Source: Rhizobium jaguaris (lineage in GTDB: Bacteria; Pseudomonadota; Alphaproteobacteria; Rhizobiales; Rhizobiaceae). From it: a stretch of 64,000 bases of DNA. The stretch lies in assembly GCF_003627755.1 (NCBI RefSeq), contig NZ_CP032695.1, positions 1,860,001-1,924,000 on the forward strand, given 5' to 3'. Shown piece by piece: positions 9,925-17,899 of the stretch; positions within the stretch are counted from its first letter, which is position 1; each line of letters starts with the position of its first letter. The notes under the pieces are model-generated. The model worked only from the letters and a program-made list of their open reading frames with translations. It did no database searches and was not told the DNA's origin. The translations under genes and the position numbers were made by a program.

Positions 9925-11109
9925 ATGGCAGATGACAAGGCCTTCCCGCTTTCCCGCCGCGGTTTCCTCGCGTCAGCCTGCTGCCTGGCGGCCGCGCCGA
10001 TCTTTACGCCGGTGACCTTTGCTGCCATGCCCGGAGACAATCGCTTCGTGACCATCGTGCTGCGCGGCGCCATGGACGGGCTGGATCTGGTGCAGCCCTA
10101 TGGCGAACTATCCTTCGCCAGCTTGCGGCCGGATATCGCTCTTGCTCCCGACAAGGGGCTCGTCGATCTCGACGGCTTCTTCGGCCTGCATCCGGCGGCC
10201 GCGGACCTGCTTCCGCTGTGGAAGGCCAAGGAGCTAGCCTTCGTCCATGCGGTCTCGACACCCTATCGCGACGCCCGCAGCCATTTCGACGGCCAGGACA
10301 TGCTGGAATCGGGCGGTGATCACGTCGCCGAGGAAAAGACCGGCTGGCTGAACCGCGCGCTCGCGACCATTCCGCGCTCGACGGCGCGCAAAGCGATCGA
10401 CATCAACACCTCGACCGAATTGATCCTGTCCGGTCCCAATGTGGTCGACGTTTGGGCCTCGGATTCCAATTTCGGCATGGGTGCGGACGAGATGCAGTTC
10501 CTAACGCGTCTTTATGCCAACGATCCAGCTTTCGCTAAAGCGATGGACGAGGCGACACGCGCCGACCAGTCGGCAAAGATGGGTGAGGAACCGGGCACCA
10601 AACGCGGCGAGCAGATAATCGATGTCGCAGCGCTTGCAGCCAAGATGCTATTGCGTGAATACCGCATTGCCAGCTTCTCCATCAACGGCTGGGATACTCA
10701 TGTGCAGCAGACGGCTCAGTTCCGGAAAGCGGCTGGTGACCTGACACAGGCGGTGCTGACATTGAAGAGCACGCTCGGCCCGGATGCATGGAAGACAACG
10801 GTCGTTCTGGCGATGACCGAATTCGGGCGCACCGTCCGCCAGAACGGCTCCGGCGGCACGGATCACGGCACCGGCGGCTGCTGCCTACTGGCGGGCGGCG
10901 CCATCAATGGCGGCCGCGTGCTCGGCAAATGGCCGGGAATTAAAGACGAACAGCTCTTCGAGGACCGCGACCTGATGCCTACCGCAGACGTGCGCGAGAT
11001 CGCAGCCGCCATGCTTTACCGGCAGTTCGATGTCGGTGCCGGCGACCTGACCTCGAAGATATTTCCAGGCCTGAGCTTCGATAAGTCCTCACAATTCCTG
11101 AAGGTGTAA
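9925..11109 (+). CDS. DUF1501 family protein, Tat-exported
   Basis: 394-aa member of the DUF1501 family (alkaline phosphatase/sulfatase superfamily-like fold). It has an N-terminal twin-arginine signal SRRGFLASACC and a hydrophobic region to about residue 33, so it is predicted to be folded before export to the periplasm. Start ATG 9925 is preceded by GAGGAG; an upstream in-frame start at 9880 lies inside the DUF1800 gene and would bury the signal peptide. Motifs MTEFGRTVRQNGSGGTDHG near residue 300 are characteristic. It forms a two-gene operon with the DUF1800 gene. Substrate unknown. Confidence 0.87.
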   Translation: MADDKAFPLSRRGFLASACCLAAAPIFTPVTFAAMPGDNRFVTIVLRGAMDGLDLVQPYGELSFASLRPDIALAPDKGLVDLDGFFGLHPAAADLLPLWKAKELAFVHAVSTPYRDARSHFDGQDMLESGGDHVAEEKTGWLNRALATIPRSTARKAIDINTSTELILSGPNVVDVWASDSNFGMGADEMQFLTRLYANDPAFAKAMDEATRADQSAKMGEEPGTKRGEQIIDVAALAAKMLLREYRIASFSINGWDTHVQQTAQFRKAAGDLTQAVLTLKSTLGPDAWKTTVVLAMTEFGRTVRQNGSGGTDHGTGGCCLLAGGAINGGRVLGKWPGIKDEQLFEDRDLMPTADVREIAAAMLYRQFDVGAGDLTSKIFPGLSFDKSSQFLKV

Positions 11110-11166
11110 TTCGTCCTCATGGAGCGCAGGCTCCTCCTTATTCGAGCGTCCAGGTCGGCGCAGCCG

Positions 11167-14100
11167 TCACGCCCGCGTTGTCTTCCAGCTTCTGACCTCG
11201 AAGGGCAGGATATCCGGACCTGCATCGCGTTGGGTTGGTTCCTCCATCAGATTGATAGCCTCGCTGACCGCCCATCCGTTCATTGGCGTGATGGCAAGTC
11301 CGCCGCGCCGGCCGGCCGGCTCGTAGACGCGCAGCACGAGACCGTCGCCATCCTCGGCACGCTTGATGGCCGAAAGCGCAACCGGTGTGCCCGTCACGGC
11401 AATCGGAGCGAGCGTAGCCTCGGCAAGATCGGCGGCCGTCGTGACGATCAGCGGCTGGTTCAGGTCGTCGGCCTCCTCCCGCACGCCACCGGAATGCCAT
11501 TCGCCGGTGTGCGGCATCAATGCGTAGGTGAAACTTTGCGTTCCCTCGTCCGCCAGCGGATCGGGATAGATAGGCCCGCGTACTAGGCTGATGCCAAGTA
11601 CGTCGCCGCGGGCGCTGTGGCCGTATTTCGCGTCATTGAGCAGAGCGAAGCCGAAATCCGGCTCGCTAAGATCGATGAAGCGATGGGCGACCGCCTCGAA
11701 CATCGCGGCATCCCAGCTCGTATTGGTGTGGGTCGGACGGCTAACAACACCAAAGGCGCATTCGAACGTGGCGGTGCGCGCCCGTGTCGCGACCGGGCTC
11801 AGCGATCGCAGCAGAGCGCGGCGATCATGCCAGTCGATTTCCGTCTCGATGTCCAACCGCCTCGCATTGGCCGTCAGCACATAATGCTGCACGACGCTGG
11901 AATCGCGATAGCGATGGACGACCTTGATCGCGGCTCGATGCAGACTGTTTTCGACCAGTTCTATGCTTTCCGGCTTGTCGAGACGAATACCCTTTTCCGG
12001 ATAGTCGGCGTCGATGTCCCAGGCGTCCCAATTGCGCGGCTTATCGACCGGATAGACCCAGAGCTGATTGGCGGGCTCCGCCAGCGCCTCGCGACCGGTC
12101 TCCTTGTGAACGAGACTCTGCACGGCCCCACTTGCACCGATGGTAACGGCGAGATGCTCATTCTCTAGCTGCCTCGCTTCGGCGCGCAAACCGCCGGCAG
12201 ATTTCAATGAGGCGCGGTTGAAGACATGGATGGCAAGTGGCGAGATTATATCGCCGGTGCAAAGGACCGTGCCGTCGGCAAGAACCGCACGCAACGGCCG
12301 GGCGTCCAGAGATGGATTGACGACGACGAGAGCGTCCGCAATGCCGCCCCTCGGCAAAGCCGAAACGATGGCATCCATAGCGTCCATTTGAGCCATCCTG
12401 GCGTGATCGATGACGCCGGAGAGCTCGCGCTCAGCGTCCTGATAGACTTCCCGAATGCTCGATCCGGGCAGTATATCGTGAAACTCGTTCTTCAAGGTTA
12501 CGCGCCAGTCCGCCTCCAGGCTCTCCGGCGCAGCGCCACCGATCATATGGGCGATCGATGCCAGAGTTTCAGCCGTGATCAACGCCCGCTCCGCCCTTCG
12601 GTGCAGCCTTTTGACACCACTCTGGCTGGTCAGCGTCGCGCGATGCAGTTCGAGATAGATTTCGCCGGACCAGGTCGGAAGACGCTTTTCTCCGGCCGTA
12701 CGATGGGCGCTCGTAAAGAAATCGCCGACCTTGCCCCAACGAGCCTTCGGAATGGCAGGGAAATCGCGCAACTGTAGTTCCCGCTCGACCATTTCCGACG
12801 TCACGCCGCCGCCGCCGTCGCCATAGCCGACCGCAAGGAGTGAGGTATCGTGCAAGGTTTTCGCCCGGAAGTTCTTCCAGGTCGGCAGGAGGCAATCCGG
12901 CTGGACAAAGCCGTTGTAGCCCTGCATCGGATTGTCAAAGGTATGCGCCAGCACCCGGCTGCCATCCAGACCTTCCCACCAGAAGAGATCGTAGGGGAAC
13001 CGGTTGGTTTCGCTCCAATTGACCTTGATGGTGAAGAAACTGTCGATGCCGCCCTGGCGCAGCAGCTGCGGCAACGCGCCGGAGAAGCCGAAACAATCCG
13101 GAAGCCAGCAGACCGTGTGACGGGCGCTGAAGGTCTTTTCGAAATAGCGCTGGCCATAAAGGATCTGCCGCACCAGGCTTTCGCCCGTCGGCATGTTCGT
13201 GTCCGGCTCGACCCACATGCCGCCGATCACTTCCCACGAGCCATCGGCCACTTTTTCCTTGATGCGCGCAAACAGTTGCGGATCGTCAGCTTCCATCTGC
13301 GCGTAATAATGCGCCGTCGACTGGTTGAAGCGGAAATCGGGCGAGCGGTTCATCAAGGACAGCGCCGTGTGAAAGGTCCGGCGCATCTTGCGGCGCGTCT
13401 CGTCATAGGGCCACAGCCAGGCAAGATCGATATGGGCATGGCCGGTCAACAACAATTCGCCGTTCTGCGGATAGCGTTCCTGCAGGGTCCTCAGGCGGAC
13501 AATCAGGCCGTCATAGGCAGCAACGACGGTCGCGCGCTCGTCCTCGGACAGGCCTGGCGGATTTTCGATCAGCTCGGGCAATTCCCAGATCTTTTGTTGC
13601 CATTCGGCGTTCGCCGTGCGGGAAACATAAGGAGCCGTGGCGGAAGGCCAGTCCAGGCTGCGCAGTGCCGTCTCGGCGGCGTCGAGCAGATGCGGCACAA
13701 CATCGTGATTATCAAGCGCCTCAATCGCCTCAGCCACCTGCCGCATCAACAGGTTCAGCCGATGCACGGGAATGTCCAGCCAGGCGAGCTGTGCTCGGTT
13801 CAACCTCGGCTGGCGGTTCGGTTCGCCGAAGGGGAAGCGGGCAACGCTGTCCGTGGTGATCGAGAGACTGCGGCCTTTCAGGGGGAACTCCTGGTGGTAG
13901 GGATCGAGGCCGAATCTCTCGATCTCCCCTCCTTCATAAGTCAGCGTGGTCAGGCTCTCGCCGCCCAGATCGAGCTGCAGGCGGGTTTCCTCCAAGGGCC
14001 AGTCGGCGGGCACATTTGCTTGCGAGGCGAAATGCATCACGCCCTTGCGATGCGGCCAGGCCTGACCGACTGCTATATCCTCGCCTTCGAACGTCCAGTT

Positions 14101-14193
14101 GCGGACCGGAACCACCGCACGTTCGCGCCAATGGCTGAGTTCTGCGGTGCGTACCTTGAGGCGATCCAGACGCTGGGCGATGGTCAGATGCAT
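11167..14193 (-). CDS. Glycoside hydrolase family 38 alpha-mannosidase
   Basis: 1008-aa zinc alpha-mannosidase. The N-terminal ancillary region is followed by the GH38 catalytic domain with metal ligands in TGHAHIDLAWLWP and the nucleophile Asp in CWLPDCFGFSGALPQ, then a helical middle domain and beta-sandwich C-terminal domains. It has no signal peptide, so it should hydrolyse imported mannosides in the cytoplasm. Start ATG 14193 has AGGA seven bases upstream; an in-frame ATG at 14268 would add 25 residues not typical of the family. It is convergent with the DUF1501 gene and downstream of an MFS transporter on the same strand. Confidence 0.92.
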   Translation of the reverse strand: MHLTIAQRLDRLKVRTAELSHWRERAVVPVRNWTFEGEDIAVGQAWPHRKGVMHFASQANVPADWPLEETRLQLDLGGESLTTLTYEGGEIERFGLDPYHQEFPLKGRSLSITTDSVARFPFGEPNRQPRLNRAQLAWLDIPVHRLNLLMRQVAEAIEALDNHDVVPHLLDAAETALRSLDWPSATAPYVSRTANAEWQQKIWELPELIENPPGLSEDERATVVAAYDGLIVRLRTLQERYPQNGELLLTGHAHIDLAWLWPYDETRRKMRRTFHTALSLMNRSPDFRFNQSTAHYYAQMEADDPQLFARIKEKVADGSWEVIGGMWVEPDTNMPTGESLVRQILYGQRYFEKTFSARHTVCWLPDCFGFSGALPQLLRQGGIDSFFTIKVNWSETNRFPYDLFWWEGLDGSRVLAHTFDNPMQGYNGFVQPDCLLPTWKNFRAKTLHDTSLLAVGYGDGGGGVTSEMVERELQLRDFPAIPKARWGKVGDFFTSAHRTAGEKRLPTWSGEIYLELHRATLTSQSGVKRLHRRAERALITAETLASIAHMIGGAAPESLEADWRVTLKNEFHDILPGSSIREVYQDAERELSGVIDHARMAQMDAMDAIVSALPRGGIADALVVVNPSLDARPLRAVLADGTVLCTGDIISPLAIHVFNRASLKSAGGLRAEARQLENEHLAVTIGASGAVQSLVHKETGREALAEPANQLWVYPVDKPRNWDAWDIDADYPEKGIRLDKPESIELVENSLHRAAIKVVHRYRDSSVVQHYVLTANARRLDIETEIDWHDRRALLRSLSPVATRARTATFECAFGVVSRPTHTNTSWDAAMFEAVAHRFIDLSEPDFGFALLNDAKYGHSARGDVLGISLVRGPIYPDPLADEGTQSFTYALMPHTGEWHSGGVREEADDLNQPLIVTTAADLAEATLAPIAVTGTPVALSAIKRAEDGDGLVLRVYEPAGRRGGLAITPMNGWAVSEAINLMEEPTQRDAGPDILPFEVRSWKTTRA

Positions 14194-14293
14194 GGCTTGT
14201 CCTACACGGTTGATGTCAGCCGGGACCGCACCGGCGGTCGTGGTGGAGGGTGAGGCTTTGCAAAGCAAGAAGGATGATAACAGTCCGACGGGA

Positions 14294-14377
14294 TCAGACG
14301 AACGTGACTGGCAAGAGCAGGTAGGAAAGGCCGCCGGAGAAACGCTCCTCGGCCGGGACTTTGGTGCCTGTGCTCAC
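14294..14377 (-). CDS. Possible micro-ORF, 27 aa
   Basis: Short frame starting GTG 14377, preceded by GGAGGAG at good spacing and overlapping the stop of another micro-ORF by GTGA. The peptide is partly hydrophobic (SGGLSYLLLPVTFV). It could be a leader peptide, a remnant of a larger gene, or chance. Weak call, listed because the binding site and the overlap are better than expected for random sequence. Confidence 0.2.
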   Translation of the reverse strand: MSTGTKVPAEERFSGGLSYLLLPVTFV

Positions 14378-14448
14378 TCGACGGTCTCCTCCTCCTGCGT
14401 GAAGCAGGCATAGATTAAGGCGAAGAACAGGCCGATGACCAGTCTCAA
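14374..14448 (-). CDS. Possible micro-ORF, 24 aa, membrane-like
   Basis: TTG-started frame giving a hydrophobic peptide (LVIGLFFALIYACF) with an acidic tail, ending inside the start of the next micro-ORF (GTGA overlap). It sits between the MFS terminator and the mannosidase. A single-pass small protein or leader is possible; there is no strong binding site for the TTG. Confidence 0.2.
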   Translation of the reverse strand: MRLVIGLFFALIYACFTQEEETVE

Positions 14449-14489
14449 AAATAGAAGCGATTTATTAGGCTCGGCTCCCCATGCGAAGA

Positions 14490-14513
14490 GCCGGGACGAT
14501 GAAGCGTCCCGGC
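14490..14513 (-). terminator. Terminator hairpin after MFS gene
   Basis: Perfect 9-bp stem GCCGGGACG (14490-14498) / CGTCCCGGC (14505-14513) with a 6-nt loop, about 30 bases past the MFS stop on the minus strand. A second overlapping stem GGCGGGG / CCCCGCC (14511-14534) could form alternatively. The remainder of the 14194-14542 gap holds only the two micro-ORFs and presumably the mannosidase promoter. Confidence 0.6.
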
Positions 14514-14542
14514 GGGGCAGTAAACCACCCCGCCACTATTGC

Positions 14543-15739
14543 TCAATGCCGAGGTATGCGCGGCAAAAAGATCGTGAACAGACCGAGCAGCGGCAGATAG
14601 GAGCAGACGGTGTAGACGAAGGAAATTCCGTGCGTATCGGCAAAATCGCCGAGGAACGCGGCACCAAGTCCGCCTGCCCCGAAAGCAAAGCCGAAGAAGA
14701 TGCCGCCGATTAGCCCGACGCGCCCGGGGATCAATTCCTGCGCGAAGACCACGATGGCCGGGAAGGCAGAAGCAAACACCAATCCGATCACCACCGTCAG
14801 GACGCAGGTCCAGAACAGGTTCGCATAGGGCATCATCAGAGCGAAGGGGATAACGCCCAGGATCGAGAACCAAATGACAAAGCGCGCTCCGAGACGGTCG
14901 CCGACCGGACCGCCCATAATCGTTCCGACCGCAACTGAACCGAGGAATAGGAACAGCATCAATTGCGCATCGCGAACGTCGAGATGGAACTTGTCGATGA
15001 CGTAGAAGGTGAAATAGCTCGATATGCTCGCCATATACACGTTCTTCGTTGCAGTCAGCAGGATCAGGATCGCAAGCGCCCACATGGCCTTGTTACGTGC
15101 TATCGGCAAGGCGCGGCTGGGAGCCGGACGCGCGGCCTGCTGGCGCCGATGGCTGATGTACCAGGTGCCGACCCAGCTCAGGACAATGAAGCCGATCACA
15201 GCAAGAACCGAAAGCCAAGCGACGCTCGATTGGCCGTGCTGGAGCACGAAGAAGGCGGCGATCAGCGGCCCTATGGCAGAACCGGCATTACCGCCAAGCT
15301 GGAAGAGCGATTGCGCCAGGCCATGGCGTCCGCCGGAAGCCAGCCGCGCAACGCGCGAGGCTTCCGGATGGAACACGGCAGACCCAAAACCGATGAGGCT
15401 TGCTGCGACCAGAAGGATGGCAAAGCTGTTGGCATAACCGAGCAGAACCAGCCCTGAAAATGTGCTGACCATACCGACCGGCAGCGAATAGGGCATGGGC
15501 CATTTGTCGGTGACGATGCCAACGATCGGCTGCAACAGCGATGCCGTAATCTGAAACGTCATCGTCAGAAGGCCAATCTGAACGAAATCGAGGGCGTAAT
15601 TCTCACGGAACATCGGATAGAGCGATGTCAGCAGCGATTGCATGATGTCGTTCAGAAGATGGCAGACGCTGACCGCCACCACGATTGAAATCGTCGTCTT
15701 CTCGAATCGGGCCTGCGTACCCGAAAATGCCGCAACCAT
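14543..15739 (-). CDS. MFS transporter, fosmidomycin-resistance (Fsr)-like
   Basis: 398-aa major facilitator with 12 predicted membrane helices, resembling the Fsr drug/proton antiporter branch (HLLNDIMQSLLTSLYP near residue 30; GFGSAVFHPEASR near 118). It probably exports a small molecule across the inner membrane. Start ATG 15739 has AAGGAA at proper spacing; the longer in-frame start at 15781 adds 14 charged residues. It is divergent from an AraC-type regulator, which is the likely controller. Substrate is not predictable from sequence. Confidence 0.88.
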   Translation of the reverse strand: MVAAFSGTQARFEKTTISIVVAVSVCHLLNDIMQSLLTSLYPMFRENYALDFVQIGLLTMTFQITASLLQPIVGIVTDKWPMPYSLPVGMVSTFSGLVLLGYANSFAILLVAASLIGFGSAVFHPEASRVARLASGGRHGLAQSLFQLGGNAGSAIGPLIAAFFVLQHGQSSVAWLSVLAVIGFIVLSWVGTWYISHRRQQAARPAPSRALPIARNKAMWALAILILLTATKNVYMASISSYFTFYVIDKFHLDVRDAQLMLFLFLGSVAVGTIMGGPVGDRLGARFVIWFSILGVIPFALMMPYANLFWTCVLTVVIGLVFASAFPAIVVFAQELIPGRVGLIGGIFFGFAFGAGGLGAAFLGDFADTHGISFVYTVCSYLPLLGLFTIFLPRIPRH

Positions 15740-15861
15740 TGAGGATTCCTTCCTGCGCCGGCCGATTCTTTTTTCGGCCATGCTGTTTGTTCAGCCTTTT
15801 ACACGGCTTGCGGGTGACCTTCTTTCGTGTTTTGGTCCAGTTCTTTCGCGATTGGGCCAAA

Positions 15862-16692
15862 ATGGAAAAGCTCTCTCAAAAGCTGCTCGCGACACTCGAA
15901 AGGGACCACGAGCAAAATATGCTTTGGATGGAGGAATCGAACGCGGACGTACTCGTCCACAGTTCGGAGCCGCCGCAAGGCTACACTGTTCCCTGGCATC
16001 ATCATCGCCGCACGCAATTGCTCTGCGTTTTCGCCGGCGTTGTCTTGATCCTGACGACCCGGGGCCGATGGATGGTGCCGCCCGGCCACGCATTGTTCAT
16101 TCCTGCTGGCCTGGAACACTCCGTTGAGATGTTGAGCGATGTCAGCATGAAATCGGTCTATGTGACACCGCGCGATCCAACACTGTCGGACGAGGCGCCT
16201 CGCGTGGTCGAAGTAACGGATCTCGCACGCAGTCTGCTGCTAGAAGCCATCCGGTTGCGGGAGGCTCCGCTCGGAAATCGCAAGGCCGAGCTTGTCCTTT
16301 CCCTCCTCATCGAGGAGATTTCGACGCTCGAGCAACGTCCGCTCGGCCTCCCCTTCCCGTCCGACCGGCGGTTGGCAGCGCTGTGCCGCGATTATCTGAC
16401 AAACCCAACGCCGAATGCTCGGCTGGACGATTGGGCCGAAAAGCTGGCGATGAGCCGCCGGACCTTCACGCGGCAATTTCGCAAGGAAACAGGCATTAGT
16501 TTCACCACCTGGCGTCAGCAGGCGAGCGTCTTCGCATGCCTGCCGCAACTTGCGGAAGGACAGCCGGTGACCAATGTCGCGCTGGAGGCCGGCTACGAGA
16601 GTGTCGCCGCCTTCACCACAATGTTCCGGCGCATGCTCGGAACGTCGCCACGCACCTATATGGTGAACCGCTGGTCTTTCGACCGGCAGTAA
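15862..16692 (+). CDS. AraC family transcriptional regulator
   Basis: 276-aa regulator with an N-terminal cupin sensor (about 35-130; VPWHHHRRTQLL contains likely metal or ligand-binding His) and a C-terminal AraC double helix-turn-helix (about 180-270; AMSRRTFTRQFRKETG, then VALEAGYESVAAFTTMF). Start ATG 15862 gives a normal N-terminus; longer in-frame starts run back into the divergent MFS gene. The 122-bp divergent gap suggests that it regulates the MFS transporter, and perhaps itself. Inducer unknown. Confidence 0.88.
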   Translation: MEKLSQKLLATLERDHEQNMLWMEESNADVLVHSSEPPQGYTVPWHHHRRTQLLCVFAGVVLILTTRGRWMVPPGHALFIPAGLEHSVEMLSDVSMKSVYVTPRDPTLSDEAPRVVEVTDLARSLLLEAIRLREAPLGNRKAELVLSLLIEEISTLEQRPLGLPFPSDRRLAALCRDYLTNPTPNARLDDWAEKLAMSRRTFTRQFRKETGISFTTWRQQASVFACLPQLAEGQPVTNVALEAGYESVAAFTTMFRRMLGTSPRTYMVNRWSFDRQ

Positions 16693-16759
16693 AAGTCGCG
16701 CAGATATCCGGCGGTTTGCAGCGAAAGACATCAATAGGCAGGCATGATCAAAAAATTTT

Positions 16760-16775
16760 GAGAAAAGCTTTTCCC
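16760..16775. promoter_or_regulatory. LacI-type operator candidate 1
   Basis: GAGAAAAGCTTTTCCC, a 16-bp palindrome with one mismatch, 33 bp (about three helical turns) upstream of a second, perfect copy. The two lie in front of the LacI-family gene and the sugar operon, which fits cooperative binding by a LacI-type repressor. Confidence 0.65.
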
Positions 16776-16778
16776 ATC

Positions 16779-16808
16779 TTGACTCCCGCCTAGAGAAAAG
16801 CTTTTCTC
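16779..16808 (+). promoter_or_regulatory. Possible promoter with overlapping operator
   Basis: TTGACT at 16779-16784 matches a -35 box well. The expected -10 position falls within the second palindrome (16793-16808), where the match is poor. If used, repressor binding there would block RNA polymerase directly. Confidence 0.35.
16793..16808. promoter_or_regulatory. LacI-type operator candidate 2
   Basis: Perfect 16-bp palindrome GAGAAAAGCTTTTCTC, 28 bases before the proposed start of the LacI-family gene. Same sequence as the site at 16760 except for one base. Likely target of the regulator encoded next to it (autorepression). Confidence 0.7.
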
Positions 16809-16835
16809 ACGACAAATGAGTTCGGGAGAGGACAC

Positions 16836-17855
16836 CTGGAAAATCAGCGTATTAGAAACGGTCGGGTAACGATTCACGATGTTGCCGCTGCCGCAGGTGT
16901 CAGCATTTCGACCGCATCGAAGGCGTTGAACAATACCGGGCGGATGGGCGACGACACCAGGGAGCGGGTCAAGCGGGTGGCGACCGAGATCGGGTTCCGA
17001 CCGAATGCTTTAGCCAAGGGCCTGCTCAGCAATCGGAGTTTCACCATCGGTCTTTTGACCAACGATACCTACGGCCGTTTCACTCTCCCTGTCATGGCCG
17101 GCATTACCGAGGCGCTCGTTGATCACGGCGTCTCGGTATTTCTCTGCACGATCGAAGACGATCCTGCCCTCGGAAAGGTTCATGTGGACGCTATGCTGGA
17201 CAAGAGCGTCGATGGCATCATCGCCTCGGGAAAGAGGATCGACCGCCGGCTGCCGGTGGATCTGTCTCATCTGCCCGTACCCGTCGTCTACGCCTTTACC
17301 GAAGGGACGCCCGGCAGCGTCACCTTCTGCGCCGACGATTTTCAGGGCGCCACTCTGGCCGTCGAATGGCTCATGGGTCTCGGCCGTCGCCGGATCGCCC
17401 ATATCACCGGCCCGGAAAGCTTCGTTTCGGTGCGCGAGCGCGCCAGGGCCTATCGCAGCCTCGTCGGTGACACGCTGCCGGTACTGTACGGCACATGGTC
17501 CGAGGCCTGGGGGCATGAGGCCGTTGCCAAATTATGGGGTACCCCCGGACCGAAGCCGGACGGCATTTTCTGCGGCAACGACCAGATCGCTCGTGCCGTG
17601 GTCGACGCCCTGCGCGAGCGCGATGTACGCGTGCCGCAGGACGTCTCCGTGGTCGGCTTCGACAATTGGGAGATCGTCGCCGCCCAGACGCGGCCGCCGC
17701 TGACGACGGTCGACATGAATCTCAAAGCGCTCGGTCGGGAGGCCGGGCTGACGGTTCTGGCGCTGGCGGAAGGCCGCGCCGTCGAACCGGGGATCAGGAC
17801 ATTGCCGTGCGAATTGGTCGTGCGGCAGTCGTGTGGGGGAAACCCCGATCATTAG
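16836..17855 (+). CDS. LacI family transcriptional repressor
   Basis: About 339-aa LacI/GalR regulator: N-terminal helix-turn-helix (VTIHDVAAAAGVSISTASKA) followed by a periplasmic-binding-protein-like effector domain (about 70-335). The only way to keep the helix-turn-helix is to start upstream of it, and no ATG, GTG or TTG is in frame there. I propose CTG 16836, three bases after GGAGAGGA, which gives the usual LENQRIRNG-type lead. A TTG at 16926 would delete the DNA-binding domain. It is the first gene of the sugar operon, 44 bases before the binding protein, and likely binds the two palindromes upstream. Confidence 0.85.
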   Translation: MENQRIRNGRVTIHDVAAAAGVSISTASKALNNTGRMGDDTRERVKRVATEIGFRPNALAKGLLSNRSFTIGLLTNDTYGRFTLPVMAGITEALVDHGVSVFLCTIEDDPALGKVHVDAMLDKSVDGIIASGKRIDRRLPVDLSHLPVPVVYAFTEGTPGSVTFCADDFQGATLAVEWLMGLGRRRIAHITGPESFVSVRERARAYRSLVGDTLPVLYGTWSEAWGHEAVAKLWGTPGPKPDGIFCGNDQIARAVVDALRERDVRVPQDVSVVGFDNWEIVAAQTRPPLTTVDMNLKALGREAGLTVLALAEGRAVEPGIRTLPCELVVRQSCGGNPDH

Positions 17856-17899
17856 TTGAGGAAGAGGGGCAGACGGAAACGCCCCATGGGAGGAGAAAC

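Noticed and set aside
8409..10073. 554-aa open frame opposite the DUF1800 gene
   Set aside because: Antisense shadow in GC-rich coding DNA; Arg/Gly/Leu-rich product without recognisable domains, whereas the plus strand encodes a clear family protein.
11121..11134. GGAGC/GCTCC hairpin between the DUF1501 and mannosidase genes
   Set aside because: Only 5 bp with no U-tract; too weak to call a terminator.
12850..14253. 467-aa open frame opposite the alpha-mannosidase
   Set aside because: Antisense shadow; the minus strand carries the full GH38 motif set.
15685..15861. N-terminal extension of the AraC regulator
   Set aside because: The extension lies over the divergent MFS start and has no cupin or AraC family sequence.
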